DNA of 64,000 nucleotides from Archangium violaceum (GCF_016859125.1 NZ_CP069338.1:7689501-7753500), one strand, 5' to 3'. Shown: positions 33,070-42,325, numbered from the stretch's first letter. Notes: generated by a model not told the origin, from the letters alone. Numbers and translations are program-made.

Positions 33070-33876
33070 ATGGACAGCATCGAGCGGGCGCGCAGGTACG
33101 CGGTGGTGACGGGGGCTTCCAGCGGCATCGGCCGGGAGCTGGCGGCGGTCCTCGCGCGTGAGGGGTACGCGTTGGTGCTGGTGGCCCGGCGCTCCGAGCC
33201 CATGCGGGCCCTGGCGGATCAGCTCCAGCAGGCCCATGGGACTCCCTCCGTGGTGGTGGGCGCGGACCTCGGTACACCCGAGGGCGTGGCCACCGTGATG
33301 CGCGAGGTGAAGGAGCGCCATCTCGACGTCGAGGTCCTGGTGAACAACGCCGGCTTCGGTCTGGCCGGGCCCTTCGCCGAGCTGCCCGCCGAGGGACAGC
33401 TGGGGATGATCGATCTCAACGTCCGGGCGCTCACCGCGCTCACCCGCGAGCTCGTGCCGGGCATGGTGGCGCGGGGGGGCGGGTACGTGCTCAACGTGGC
33501 GTCGACGGCGGCCTTCCAGCCAGGCCCGCTCATGTCCGTGTACTACGCCACCAAGGCGTACGTGCTGTCCTTCTCCACCGCGCTGCACGAGGAGCTGCGG
33601 GGCCGGGGCGTGACGGTGACGGCCCTGTGCCCGGGGTTCACCGACACGGAGTTCGCCGCGCGGGCCGCGGAGCACCAGCGGCCCCGGCTCTTCAGCGGAC
33701 CTCTCGGAAGTGGAGATGCGCGGCAGGTGGCCGAGTCCGGCTACCGGGCCATGAAGCGAGGCAGGGCGGTGGTGGTGCCCGGGCTTGTCAATCTCCTGGG
33801 CACATGGTTCGTGCCCTTCGCCCCACTGGGGCTGAAACTCCGCCTCACCCGATACCTGAACGCGAGCGAGACCTGA
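33070..33876 (+). CDS. Short-chain dehydrogenase/reductase
   Basis: Predicted 268 residues. The nucleotide-binding motif VVTGASSGIGREL (about 13-25), LVNNAGFGLAGP (about 93-104) and the catalytic Tyr-Lys in YYATKAYVLSF (about 158-168) with Ser in NVASTAAF are all present. This subgroup (with PGxxDTEF, here CPGFTDTEF) includes DltE-like and acyl-reductase-like SDRs. The substrate is unknown. A rubredoxin gene starts 4 nt after its stop, so the two are probably co-expressed. Confidence 0.9.
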   Translation: MDSIERARRYAVVTGASSGIGRELAAVLAREGYALVLVARRSEPMRALADQLQQAHGTPSVVVGADLGTPEGVATVMREVKERHLDVEVLVNNAGFGLAGPFAELPAEGQLGMIDLNVRALTALTRELVPGMVARGGGYVLNVASTAAFQPGPLMSVYYATKAYVLSFSTALHEELRGRGVTVTALCPGFTDTEFAARAAEHQRPRLFSGPLGSGDARQVAESGYRAMKRGRAVVVPGLVNLLGTWFVPFAPLGLKLRLTRYLNASET

Positions 33877-33879
33877 TCC

Positions 33880-34047
33880 ATGAACAAGCGCTACCGCTGC
33901 ACCATGTGTGAGTACATCTATGATCCGGCCCAGGGAGATCCCGACTCGGGCATCGCTCCGGGGACGCCCTTCGAGCAGATTCCCGAGGACTGGTACTGCC
34001 CCCAGTGCGGGGCGACCAAGGCGGACTTCGAGCCGCTCGAGGAGTAG
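33880..34047 (+). CDS. Rubredoxin
   Basis: Predicted 55 residues, the normal rubredoxin length. Both iron-binding loops are visible: [10 protein letters not shown] (CxxC, about 7-10) and [13 protein letters not shown] (CPxCGAxK, about 40-43). It carries one Fe(Cys)4 centre and transfers single electrons, for example to alkane monooxygenases, oxygen reductases or peroxide-reducing proteins. It is placed directly behind an SDR gene, which is not a usual partner, so the electron acceptor is unknown. Confidence 0.96.
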   Translation: MNKRYRCTMCEYIYDPAQGDPDSGIAPGTPFEQIPEDWYCPQCGATKADFEPLEE

Positions 34048-34052
34048 CCGGC

Positions 34053-34661
34053 TCAGACCCTGCGGCGCAGCAGGTAGACGACGTGCTGCGAGCCGGGCTC
34101 GATGGGCTGCAGCTTGCCGCTCTCGAATGGCGCGCCGACCAGCGCCATCATCCCGTCCATGGTGCCGTTCATGAAGTACGGGTCGATGCCGTGTTGGGAG
34201 CCGAGGGCGGCGTGGAACTCGGGCATGACCTCGAAGATGACCTCGAGGGAGCCATCTGTCAGGAAGCGGGTCCGGGCCGCCAGGAAGTTGGTCCCCGACT
34301 GCAGCCCGCGGGAGATCCGCGTCAGCGAGCGCTCCCAGCCGAGCATCCGGAGCATCGCGAATACGGCCTTGCCCATCGTGGTCTGGCCGTAGCCATCCAC
34401 CACCAGGCGGCCGATCCGATAGCGGGCCTGCTCACTGGGGAGGTCTGGATGGAGGACCTCGGCGCAGACACGCAGGGCGGCGAACCAGGTCGGGATGGAG
34501 TAGGCGACCAGGAACGGCTGGTCCAGATCGATGCCGATCGTCTTGAGTCGTCGCCGGGTGCTCTCGTCGAGCCGCTCCTTGATGCCGTGCTTGAACAGCG
34601 CTTCCACCACCTGACTGAAGATGACGGGTTCCTTTTGGGTCACGACGGCTGTCATCAGCAT
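34053..34661 (-). CDS. TIGR02265/DUF2378-type Myxococcales protein
   Basis: Predicted 202 residues starting MLMTAVVTQKEPVIFSQ, with a second possible ATG two codons later. The pattern (VVEALFKHGIKERLDE, then GIDLDQPFLVAYSIPTWFAALRVC, GRLVVDGYGQTTMGKAVF, and a C-terminal DPYFMNGTMDGMMALVGA) fits the paralogous TIGR02265 family, which as far as I know is largely restricted to Myxococcales and has no known function. It converges on the rubredoxin gene with only 5 nt between the stops. Confidence 0.8.
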   Translation of the reverse strand: MLMTAVVTQKEPVIFSQVVEALFKHGIKERLDESTRRRLKTIGIDLDQPFLVAYSIPTWFAALRVCAEVLHPDLPSEQARYRIGRLVVDGYGQTTMGKAVFAMLRMLGWERSLTRISRGLQSGTNFLAARTRFLTDGSLEVIFEVMPEFHAALGSQHGIDPYFMNGTMDGMMALVGAPFESGKLQPIEPGSQHVVYLLRRRV

Positions 34662-34840
34662 CGGAGCGTCCCTGGGACGAAGAGGACCTGGTGCAGGGGC
34701 GCTCCGAGCAGGGTAGCCCCTCGGCGGGGCCTCTACCACACCTTCTCCGGGAAGTTGATGTCCCGGAGTGGACGCCTGGAGTGGGATCCCTCCGGGAAGC
34801 CTCGGGCGATGTCAGGGGTGCTTCATCGACTGACGAGTAT

Positions 34841-34858
34841 CTGACGATCGGCCGTCAG
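34841..34858. terminator. Hairpin at the 3' end of the lipoprotein gene
   Basis: CTGACG-ATCGGC-CGTCAG inverted repeat overlaps the stop codon at 34855-34857 of the minus-strand lipoprotein gene. The stem is only 6 bp and has no U-tract, so termination is uncertain. Confidence 0.3.
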
Positions 34859-35343
34859 AGAGGCTCGGGTAACAGGGCGTTGCAGAGGTCGAGCACGGCG
34901 AGGACGTCCTCCTTGACGACGAAGGCCTCCGACCGCCCGCAGCTCTCCTTCTCGGGGTCGGTGTAGTAGAGCCGTGACTCGCCCGAGTCATCCACGAGCC
35001 GGAGGTTGAGCGAGGGCACATCGTTCCAGCAATCGCCGGGCTTCGAGGTGTCATCGAGCTGGATGTGCGCGAGGAGCTCCTCGTAGCGGGCGGCCTGGTC
35101 GGCGGAGAGAAGCCGCTCGTCCTCCTGCCAGCGTTGGCCGCCGGGTCCGTTCTCTCTGATGGTCCTGATGAGCTTCCGGGTGGAGGAGTTGAAGGTGCAT
35201 TCCGTGACGGACGTCGCCATGCTCTCCGTCAGCGAGACGGTGGCCTCGCGGGTGCTCGCGGTCCAGACCGCGCCCTCGGAGCCTTGGAGTGGTTCACAGC
35301 CGGCCAGCAGGAGCAGGGGAACGAGCCATCCCATCTTCTTCAT
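34855..35343 (-). CDS. Hypothetical lipoprotein
   Basis: Predicted 162 residues. The signal peptide MKKMGWLVPLLLLAGCEP has a clear lipobox (LLLAGC, Cys near 16). The mature part contains SVTECTFNSSTRKLIRTI, LLSADQAARYEELLAHI and two further conserved-looking Cys in KPGDCWNDVPSLNLRLVDD and KESCGRSEAF, suggesting a disulfide-stabilised periplasmic domain of about 140 residues. I recognise no family. It lies 116 nt downstream of the M16 protease gene on the same strand. Confidence 0.8.
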   Translation of the reverse strand: MKKMGWLVPLLLLAGCEPLQGSEGAVWTASTREATVSLTESMATSVTECTFNSSTRKLIRTIRENGPGGQRWQEDERLLSADQAARYEELLAHIQLDDTSKPGDCWNDVPSLNLRLVDDSGESRLYYTDPEKESCGRSEAFVVKEDVLAVLDLCNALLPEPL

Positions 35344-35459
35344 GTCGCGAACCTCGGTGGAGTGTGTCCCGCCGGTGTGCAATGGCCGCGCCGACGTGGG
35401 TGCCAGAGAGGAAGCGGAGGATTGCGCGAAGGGGGCCGCTGGAAATCCGAGAGCCGGTG

Positions 35460-36758
35460 TCAGACTTTCGAGGTGGGCAGCCCCTCGGCGGTGTCCACGA
35501 CCTTCTCCAGGGCTTTGATCCCCTTGCGCTGGCCCACTGCCACCACGGTGAGGTTCTCCCGGGCGAAGTAGCGCCGGGCCACGTCGCGCACGTGGGCGGC
35601 GGTGGCGGCGTCCACCAGGTCCGCGCGCCGGCCGAAGGACTCGGGGCGGCGGAACAGCTCCGTGCCGCCGAACCAGCCGGCCAGCTCGCCCGGCGAGTCC
35701 TGCGCGAACTCCAGCAGCATCCGGTGCCGCCGCTTGGCCCGCGTCAGCTCCTCTTCGCCCACCTCCGTGCCGCATAGCTCGCCCAGTACCCGGAACATCT
35801 CCGCCACCACCACCGAGGCCCGGTCCGGAGCGCTCGCGGCCTCGATCTCGAAGATGCCCGCGTCGTGGAAGGCCTCCAGCGAGGCATGCACCGAATAGGC
35901 GAGCCCGCGCTTCTCCACGATCTCGAAGGGCAGCCGCGAGGACAGCCCGTCATCGAGGAAGCGCCGCAGTAGCTGCAGGGCGGGCCAGTCCTCGTGGTGC
36001 TCGGGGACGGTGCGGAAGCTCAGGCGGAACTCCGTCTGGGCCTCGTCGTGGGTGACGACGTGGAGGAGGGGACCCGCGGGCGTGGGGGGCGGCGGGATGT
36101 CGAGGCTCTCGGGGCCCTGGGGCAGCCGGGCGAAGTGCCGCTCCACCAGCGCGAGCACCTCGTCGTGCTTCACCCGGCCTGCGGCCGTCACCACCAGGTT
36201 GCCGGTGACGTAGTGGCGCGCGAAGTGCTCGAGCACCTGCGCGTGGGTGAGCGCCGAGACGGACTCGCGTGTGCCGGCGATCTTGAAGGCCAGGGGGTGC
36301 TCGGGGAAGAGGATGCGCTTGGACAGGTTGTCGATGTCGATGTCCCGGCCCTTCTCGTCCACCTCGTCGAGCATCTCCTCGAGGATGATGCTGCGCTCCA
36401 CCTCCATGTCGGTGAGCTTGGGGCGGGTGAGCATGTCGCCGAGGACGGCCAGGCCCACGTCCAGGTGCGCCGGGTGCAACGGGGTGTAGTAGTAGCCGTG
36501 GTCGCGCGTGGTGACGCCGTTGAGGTTGCCGCCCGCCTCCTCCACGGCGGTGTTCATCTTGATGGTGTCCGGCCAGCCCTCGGTGCCCCGGAAGAAGAGG
36601 TGCTCGAGGAAGTGGCTGACGCCGTTGTTGGCGGCCGTCTCGTGGCGGCTGCCGGTGCGCACGTACACCGCGAGCAGGGCGGTGTGCAGGTGGGGGGTCT
36701 CGACGGTGACGACGCGCAGCCCATTGGGCAGGACGTCGCGGTGGTAGGTGAAGCTCAT
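35460..36758 (-). CDS. M16 family zinc metallopeptidase
   Basis: Predicted 432 residues from MSFTYHRDVLPNGLRVV. The inverted zinc motif HFLEH (HxxEH, about residues 47-51) and the downstream Glu in NTAVEEAGGNLNG (about 75-87) form the active site. The second half has the M16 C-terminal domain with a FQPKYTASLEAF-like region GLAYSVHASLEAF. Members are processing peptidases (YmxG-like, about 420 residues) that degrade peptides or act in stress responses. The ATG overlaps the stop of the upstream histidine kinase (ATGA), so expression of the two is coupled. Confidence 0.93.
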   Translation of the reverse strand: MSFTYHRDVLPNGLRVVTVETPHLHTALLAVYVRTGSRHETAANNGVSHFLEHLFFRGTEGWPDTIKMNTAVEEAGGNLNGVTTRDHGYYYTPLHPAHLDVGLAVLGDMLTRPKLTDMEVERSIILEEMLDEVDEKGRDIDIDNLSKRILFPEHPLAFKIAGTRESVSALTHAQVLEHFARHYVTGNLVVTAAGRVKHDEVLALVERHFARLPQGPESLDIPPPPTPAGPLLHVVTHDEAQTEFRLSFRTVPEHHEDWPALQLLRRFLDDGLSSRLPFEIVEKRGLAYSVHASLEAFHDAGIFEIEAASAPDRASVVVAEMFRVLGELCGTEVGEEELTRAKRRHRMLLEFAQDSPGELAGWFGGTELFRRPESFGRRADLVDAATAAHVRDVARRYFARENLTVVAVGQRKGIKALEKVVDTAEGLPTSKV

Positions 36759-38296
36759 GCGCGGGGAAGCCTGACGGAGAAGGTGGTGCCCCGGCCGGGC
36801 TCGCTCTGACACGAGAGCGCGCCGCCGTGGGCCTTGAGGATCTGCTGGCAGACGGCGAGCCCCAGGCCCGTGCCGTCTTCCTTGGTGGTGAAGAAGGGTT
36901 CGAAGATGCGTGAGCGCTCGGCCTCGCTCATGCCGCGTCCGGTGTCCTGGAGGGCGACCTCCAGCTCGTGAGCGTGGACGCGCGTGGCGATGGTGAGGCG
37001 GCCTCCATCGGGCATGGCCTCGCGGGCGTTGCGCAGCAGGTTGAGGAACACCTGGCGCAGCTGACCCTCGTCGGCGAGGGCCCGCGGGGTGTCCGGGGAG
37101 AGCTCGCGCACCACCTCCACGTGGGCGCGCTCCAGCTCCTCGCGAGAGAAGTCCAGCACGCTGGCGAGCACGTCGGTGACGTCGGTGGGCTCGAGGCTGG
37201 GCCGGGGCGGCCGGGCCATGCGCAGGTACTGCTCCGTCACCTCGGTGAGCCGGTCCACCTCGCGGTTGATGGCGGCGAGCAGCTCGCGTGCCTCGCGGGC
37301 TTCCTCCGGGGAGTCGAAGGTGGCGTGCTCGAAGGCGTCCTGCATGAGCTCCACGTTGAGACCGATGGAGGACAGGGGGTTGCGCACCTCGTGGGCCACC
37401 TGCGCGGAGATGCGGCCCACGGCGGCGAGCTGCTCGGCGCGCATGAGGGCCTCGGCCTGGGCCTTGAGCTGGGCCTCGCGCGCCTGGAGCGAGCGGGCCA
37501 TGGCGTCGAACTCGCGGGCGAGCACCGCCACCTCGTCCTCACCGCGCACGCCGAGCTGGGCGCTGTAGTCGCCGCGGCCGATGCGCGACACGCCCTCGAT
37601 GAGGGTGCGCACCGGGCGCAGCGTGCGAGCGGACCAGGCGGTGGCGCCCAGGCCCACGCCGATGGCCAGCACGGACAGGGTGATGATGGCCAGGCCCGTG
37701 CGCCGCTCGCGATCCTCGGCCCCGTCCACGCGCTCGCGGATGCGGTTGTTGAGAGCGGCGCGAAGGAAGCGGATGTCGCGGCCGATGGAGGTCTCCTGCT
37801 GGCGCAGCTCGGTGGTGGCGTGGGACACGGCCTCCGGAGCGGGAGTCTCGTTGGAGAGCACCGTGAAGACGGCCTCCGCCGCGCGTCCGTATGCCTGGTA
37901 GCGCTTGGAAAGCTCGCCGATGCGCGACTCCAGATCCTGGACGAAGTGCACCTCTCCTGCGGGGGCCAGGGCGCGCACCTCGCGGGCACGGGCCTGCGCC
38001 TCCTGGAGCCGCTCGGCCATCAGGGAGGGGAAGTACAGCCGGGCGAGCCGGATGAGGGCCCGCCGTGTCTCGACGCTGCCTTCCTCGAGCAGCCGCTCGG
38101 TATCCTTCTCCTGGTTGGTGTGGAAGGACTCGAGCGTGGCCGCGTCCTGGGAGAGCTGCAGGTAGCCCTGGCTCACCAGGCGGATCTCCAGCCGGTTGCG
38201 GTGGAGCTCGGCGACGCTGAACAGAGACACCGCGCCGAAGGTGACGAGCACCACCGCGTAGCCGAGGAATATGCGGGTGGCGAGCGAGAGCTTCAT
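36755..38296 (-). CDS. Sensor histidine kinase with HAMP domain
   Basis: Predicted 513 residues. It has a first transmembrane helix at about 9-29, a helical periplasmic sensor of about 170 residues, a second helix at about 197-215, then a HAMP domain (RTLRPVRTLIEGVSRIGRGDYSAQL). The kinase core has H-box SAQVAHEVRNPLSSIGLN (His near 300), N-box FLNLLRNAREAM, and G boxes FEPFFTTKEDGTGLGLAV. The sensor resembles the four-helix-bundle type. It is followed, with start-stop overlap, by the M16 protease gene. No response regulator gene is adjacent. Confidence 0.93.
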   Translation of the reverse strand: MKLSLATRIFLGYAVVLVTFGAVSLFSVAELHRNRLEIRLVSQGYLQLSQDAATLESFHTNQEKDTERLLEEGSVETRRALIRLARLYFPSLMAERLQEAQARAREVRALAPAGEVHFVQDLESRIGELSKRYQAYGRAAEAVFTVLSNETPAPEAVSHATTELRQQETSIGRDIRFLRAALNNRIRERVDGAEDRERRTGLAIITLSVLAIGVGLGATAWSARTLRPVRTLIEGVSRIGRGDYSAQLGVRGEDEVAVLAREFDAMARSLQAREAQLKAQAEALMRAEQLAAVGRISAQVAHEVRNPLSSIGLNVELMQDAFEHATFDSPEEAREARELLAAINREVDRLTEVTEQYLRMARPPRPSLEPTDVTDVLASVLDFSREELERAHVEVVRELSPDTPRALADEGQLRQVFLNLLRNAREAMPDGGRLTIATRVHAHELEVALQDTGRGMSEAERSRIFEPFFTTKEDGTGLGLAVCQQILKAHGGALSCQSEPGRGTTFSVRLPRA

Positions 38297-38410
38297 TCAG
38301 GAACAGGCGCCGCGTTGACCACGGCTGGAGGGCATCGCTACGCTCGCGACGGTCCGAGCGCAAGCCATCTTTGCCTGCGCCGTGGCCGGAAACCGCAAAA
38401 GGGGAACGCC

Positions 38411-39994
38411 ATGGGGCGGAGTATCAACGGGTGGACCTCGCCCGTCCGGAGGGGCAGCCGACAGGGCAGGGCCCGGTCGCCAGGTTGGAAGACGTGGGTG
38501 GTCGCGCTGGGGCTCGTTTCTGGCTGTGGGCCGCGGGAGGCGCGCTACGAGGCGGAGCTCCTCCCCCAGGCGTGTTCCGGGACGCCCGCGCTGGACGGGG
38601 TGAGCTACCTGCGCTTCCGCGTCACCGGAGCGGGGATGGAGCCCGTGGAGCGCTACGTCCCGTTGGATCGGGGCACGGCGGAGCTGCCGGCCGTCCCGTC
38701 GGGCCCGGGGCGCGTGCTGGAGGTGCGCGGTTACACGGATCTGCCTCGTGCGGGAGGCCGCGTGGTGGCCCTGGGGCGCTCGCATCCCTTCGATGTGCCG
38801 GAGTCGGCGGACGCCAGCCACCCGAAGGTCCGCGTCGCCCTCCGCCGGGTGGGTGAGTACGTGCGGCCGGGCAGGTCGAAGGTATGCGTGGGGCTCTCGG
38901 AGCCCCGGGCCGGGCACACCGCGACATTGCTGGAGGACGGCCGGGTGCTGCTGGCCGGTGGCTTCCAGGTCGACTCGCGGGGAAACGACGCCACGCTCTC
39001 CTCGGCGGAGCTGTTCGATCCGGTGACGGGCACGCTGGAGCAGGTGCAGGGGCTGGGTTCTCCTCGGGCGTTCCACACCGCGACGCGGCTGCCGGATGGC
39101 AAGGTGCTGCTGGCGGGTGGCGAGGTGCAGTCGGTGGAGGGCTCGCTGCCCGTGGGCCATGCCCGGGTGCTGGATGTCGCGCGGGGGACGTCCACGGAGG
39201 TGGCGTTGAAGGCGGCGCGCAGCCACCACGGGGCGGCGGTGGACGCGAGCGGGCGGGTGCTGCTCGTCGGAGGCGTGGGCGCGGGGGGCGCGGTGGTGTC
39301 GGAGGCCGAGGGCTACGATTCCAGCACGGGCCAGGTGTTCTCCGTGAGCACGCCGGTGCCCCGGGTGGGCATGGGGGTGATGCCGGTGCGGGGCGGCCAG
39401 CGCATCGCCGTGGTGGGCGGCTCGGATGGGACGGAGTTGAGGCCGGAGGTGCTGTTCTTCTCGTACGAGGGCGGCTCCTTCGTGCCGGTGGGCGAGGACG
39501 CGCGGCTGCGGGAGCCCCGTCGCGACGCGGCGCTCGTCCCGTTCGGCGGGCCGGAGCGGCTGTTGTACGTGGGCGGCCATGACTCGCCTGACGCATCGCG
39601 TCCCGAGGACGTGCTGGGGGTGCGGTTCCTGCCGACCTCGGAGGTCGTCTCCCCGGGTGATGCATCACAGGTGACGGCCGGGCCCCAGGTGTTCGCCCGG
39701 AGCGAGCTGTGCGCGGTGGCACTGCCGGATGGGCGGGTGATGACGCTCGGAGGGCTCCAGTTCACCGCGAGCGGGCCCGTGAGCGACCCGCACGTGGAGC
39801 TGCTCGTGCCCGGGACGGACGGTGGCTCGACGGCATTGCTCGGGTTGAAGCCGCTGGAGCAGGCGCGTCACCAGCACACGTGCACGGTGCTGGAGGACGG
39901 CTCGGTGCTCATCGTGGGTGGTCTGGACGACAACGGGGTCCGGCGGACGACGCTGGGAGACCTGGTCATCTACACGCCGGTACCCCTGGACTGA
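38411..39994 (+). CDS. Kelch-repeat (beta-propeller) lipoprotein
   Basis: Predicted 527 residues. The N-terminal Arg-rich signal region ends in a lipobox-like LVSGC (near residue 39). Residues about 60-155 form a first domain. From about 160 on, repeats of HTATLLEDGRVLLAGG, HTATRLPDGKVLLAGG, GAAVDASGRVLLVGG and HTCTVLEDGSVLIVGG mark a kelch-type beta-propeller of about six blades. Such lipoproteins are numerous in myxobacteria and are thought to be surface-exposed binding proteins. No partner gene is apparent. It converges on the coiled-coil gene, with a palindromic repeat between. Confidence 0.87.
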   Translation: MGRSINGWTSPVRRGSRQGRARSPGWKTWVVALGLVSGCGPREARYEAELLPQACSGTPALDGVSYLRFRVTGAGMEPVERYVPLDRGTAELPAVPSGPGRVLEVRGYTDLPRAGGRVVALGRSHPFDVPESADASHPKVRVALRRVGEYVRPGRSKVCVGLSEPRAGHTATLLEDGRVLLAGGFQVDSRGNDATLSSAELFDPVTGTLEQVQGLGSPRAFHTATRLPDGKVLLAGGEVQSVEGSLPVGHARVLDVARGTSTEVALKAARSHHGAAVDASGRVLLVGGVGAGGAVVSEAEGYDSSTGQVFSVSTPVPRVGMGVMPVRGGQRIAVVGGSDGTELRPEVLFFSYEGGSFVPVGEDARLREPRRDAALVPFGGPERLLYVGGHDSPDASRPEDVLGVRFLPTSEVVSPGDASQVTAGPQVFARSELCAVALPDGRVMTLGGLQFTASGPVSDPHVELLVPGTDGGSTALLGLKPLEQARHQHTCTVLEDGSVLIVGGLDDNGVRRTTLGDLVIYTPVPLD

Positions 39995-40035
39995 ACCCTC
40001 GGACCTCGGGGGCCCGGTAGCGGCCCGGGACCCCA

Positions 40036-40075
40036 GATACCCTCACCCCGACCCTCTCCCAGGGGGAGAGGGGAG
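40036..40075. repeat. REP-like palindromic repeat, copy 2
   Basis: GATACCCTCACCCCGACC followed by CCCTCTCCC (40052-40060), AGG, GGGAGAGGG (40064-40072). It lies between two convergent genes (stops at 39994 and 40078). The flank and core are nearly identical to copy 1. Confidence 0.75.
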
Positions 40076-40077
40076 TG

Positions 40078-41118
40078 TTACGCGGTCGGCGTCGTGGGAT
40101 TCTCGTCCTGCTTGGACTCGCCCGTGGCGGGCTGTTCGTTGGACACGCCGGACTGCTCGGACGCGGCGGCGGCCTGCTGCTGCGCGGCCTCGGCGGCGGT
40201 CCGGGCCTGTGCGGCCTCCTCCACCTTGCGGTCGCTGGCCGCCATCTCGTCCGGCGTCAGCTCCGTACGCTCAGCCAACATGCCGGTCTTCTTCTCCAGG
40301 TCCTTGATGGCCCGGCGCAGCAGATCCCGCTCCAGCAGGGTGCGGTTCAGGCGCTTCTCGAGCGCCTTGTACTTGTCCTTCACCAGCTCCAGCTCGTTCT
40401 TGCTGGCGGCGAAGATGCGCTGCTGCGAGTCCGCGCGGCCCTTGATGCGCTTGAGCTCACGCTCCAGCTCGGCGGCCCGGCTGCGCTCCTTGTTCGCCGT
40501 CGCCTCCAGCCGCTCCATCTTCTCGCGGTCGGCGTCGTTCAGGTCGCGGTAGCGGCGCGGGCCCCGCTCCGGGGCCGGCTCGGCGGCGGGAGCGGCGGCG
40601 GGCATCACCGTCGTGGTCGCGGTCACCACGCGCTCTTCCGGCTGCGCGGGGGTGGAGAGCTGCTGCTGCGGCGCGGGCGCGGCGGCGGGAGCACCACCCC
40701 GGCGGCCACCCCGGCCCATCTCCATCTCGGACTTCAGCCGGGCGATCTCCGCCTCGGCCTGGGCCAGCTCGCCCCGGACCACCTCGAGCTGCATGGAGGC
40801 GTTGCGCTCCACCTCGGCGCGAGCGCGGGCCAGGTCCTTCTCGCCCTTCTCCGACTCCTTCTGCTCGTAGAGCTTGCGCTTGGCCTGCTTGAGCTGCTCC
40901 TTCACGTCCTGCAGCTGCGTCCGCTGTTCATCCAGCTCCTTGCGCTTACGCTCCAGGTCGGCCTCCAGACGCGCACGGGCCTTGGAGTCGGACTCCAGCT
41001 CGGCGGCCTTCGCATGGGTGGGAGGGGGCAGCGCCGTGGCCTGCTTCTGGCCGAAAAAGATGTAGCCGAGCGCCGCGAGGAAGAGCACCGAGACGACGAC
41101 GAGGAGTACTTCCAGCAC
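40078..41118 (-). CDS. Membrane-anchored coiled-coil protein
   Basis: Predicted 346 residues. One N-terminal transmembrane helix (about 3-22, LEVLLVVVSVLFLAALGYIFF) is followed by two long coiled-coil segments (about 38-135 and 190-300), separated by a Gly/Ala/Pro/Gln-rich linker (RGGRRGGAPAAAPAPQQQ). The tail is Gln/Ala/Glu/Thr-rich and probably disordered. The topology suggests a cytoplasmic rod tethered to the inner membrane. No family name is recognised. It is a candidate structural or scaffolding protein. Confidence 0.82.
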   Translation of the reverse strand: MLEVLLVVVSVLFLAALGYIFFGQKQATALPPPTHAKAAELESDSKARARLEADLERKRKELDEQRTQLQDVKEQLKQAKRKLYEQKESEKGEKDLARARAEVERNASMQLEVVRGELAQAEAEIARLKSEMEMGRGGRRGGAPAAAPAPQQQLSTPAQPEERVVTATTTVMPAAAPAAEPAPERGPRRYRDLNDADREKMERLEATANKERSRAAELERELKRIKGRADSQQRIFAASKNELELVKDKYKALEKRLNRTLLERDLLRRAIKDLEKKTGMLAERTELTPDEMAASDRKVEEAAQARTAAEAAQQQAAAASEQSGVSNEQPATGESKQDENPTTPTA

Positions 41119-41394
41119 GAGGTTGACCTCCGGGGAGGATGCAAAAAGCGGCGCAGCCTAGCGTCAGGAGGCGGGACGTCAATAGCTCTCGTCGCCCGCT
41201 CCCTGGCCGGCGGAGCGGGCCCTACCTCGCCCGTCCTCCCCGTTCCGAGGGCGTGAGCCGCTCCTGGAAACCAGGAGTCCATGTGTTGACGTGCTCGCAG
41301 GGCCCGGGTGTCAGTGGGGCAGGGGGGCTTTCTCCGAGCATGGAAAAAGGGGTATTGCTGGAGGTCCCGCATCGTCTGGAGGCACCCCCGCGTC

Positions 41395-42279
41395 ATGGCT
41401 CACCTGGAGCTCATTCCCAAGGAGAACGTCTCCAGCTTCCGCAAGCTCGCCATCGGAAGCTGGAAGACCTCGTACGACCCGACCGTCTACGGGACGATGA
41501 CGCTGCGGATGGACAAGGCGCTGGCCTACATCGAGGCCTTCCGTCAGAAGACGGGCATCCGCCTCACCGTCACGCACCTGCTGGCCAAGGCCATGGCCGA
41601 GGCGCTGCGCCGCTGTCCGGACGCCAACGCCATCCTGCGCTTCAACAAGATCTACCTGCGCAAGCAGATCACCGTCTCCGCGCTGGTGGTGCAGACGGAT
41701 GGCGGGAAGGTGGACCTGACCTCGGCGAAGATCGACGACGCGGAGCAGAAGTCGCTGCGGCAGATCGCCGCCGAGCTCGAGGCGGCGGTGCAGAAGGTCC
41801 GCCAGCGCAAGGACGAGATGCTGGAGAAGGGCAAGGGGACCGTTCAGAAGATCCCCTACATGTTCCTCAACCTCTTCACCTGGTTGATGTCCTTCTTCAT
41901 GTACACGCTGAACCTGGACATGCGGTGGGCGGGCATGCCGCGGGATGCGTTCGGCTCGGCCATCATCACCAACGTGGGCTCGCTGGGGCTGGACACGGCG
42001 TACGTGCCGCTGGTGCCCTACACGCGCGTGCCCATCTTCATCGCTCCGGGCGCCATCAAGGACGCGGCGGTGGTGGAGAACGGGAAGGTGGTGGCGGGGA
42101 AGATCATGAACGTGAACGCGTCGTTCGATCACCGCTTCATCGACGGCTTCCACGCCAGCGTCCTGGCCAACACGTTGCGCGAGATGCTGGAGAACCCCTT
42201 CGAGCACTTCGACAAGATCGACGAGGTGGCCCCCTCGCTGCCGGCCGAGGTCACCCCGCCGGTGTCGGCCGTGGGCTAG
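41395..42279 (+). CDS. Free-standing 2-oxoacid dehydrogenase acyltransferase (E2)-like catalytic domain
   Basis: Predicted 294 residues from MAHLELIPKENVSSFRKLAIGSW. It resembles the E2 catalytic core: YGTMTLRMDKALAYIEAFRQKTGIRLTVTHLLAKA, AIITNVGSLGLDTAYVPLVPY and, near the C-terminus, the active-site motif SFDHRFIDGFHA (HRxxDG). Full E2 enzymes carry lipoyl and subunit-binding domains before this core, and both are absent. A hydrophobic insertion (YMFLNLFTWLMSFFMYTLNL, about 156-175) is unusual. With no lipoyl arm and no E1/E3 genes nearby, it likely acylates another carrier or a CoA substrate. Confidence 0.85.
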   Translation: MAHLELIPKENVSSFRKLAIGSWKTSYDPTVYGTMTLRMDKALAYIEAFRQKTGIRLTVTHLLAKAMAEALRRCPDANAILRFNKIYLRKQITVSALVVQTDGGKVDLTSAKIDDAEQKSLRQIAAELEAAVQKVRQRKDEMLEKGKGTVQKIPYMFLNLFTWLMSFFMYTLNLDMRWAGMPRDAFGSAIITNVGSLGLDTAYVPLVPYTRVPIFIAPGAIKDAAVVENGKVVAGKIMNVNASFDHRFIDGFHASVLANTLREMLENPFEHFDKIDEVAPSLPAEVTPPVSAVG

Positions 42280-42325
42280 TGGCGTATCCACGAAGTCCCT
42301 GGACGGAGTCCGAGGCTCCGTGGAT

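Noticed and set aside
36968-38410. Long plus-strand frame opposite the histidine kinase gene, in frame with the kelch gene
   Set aside because: It is the antisense of a clear histidine kinase. The kelch protein has a good start and signal at 38411.
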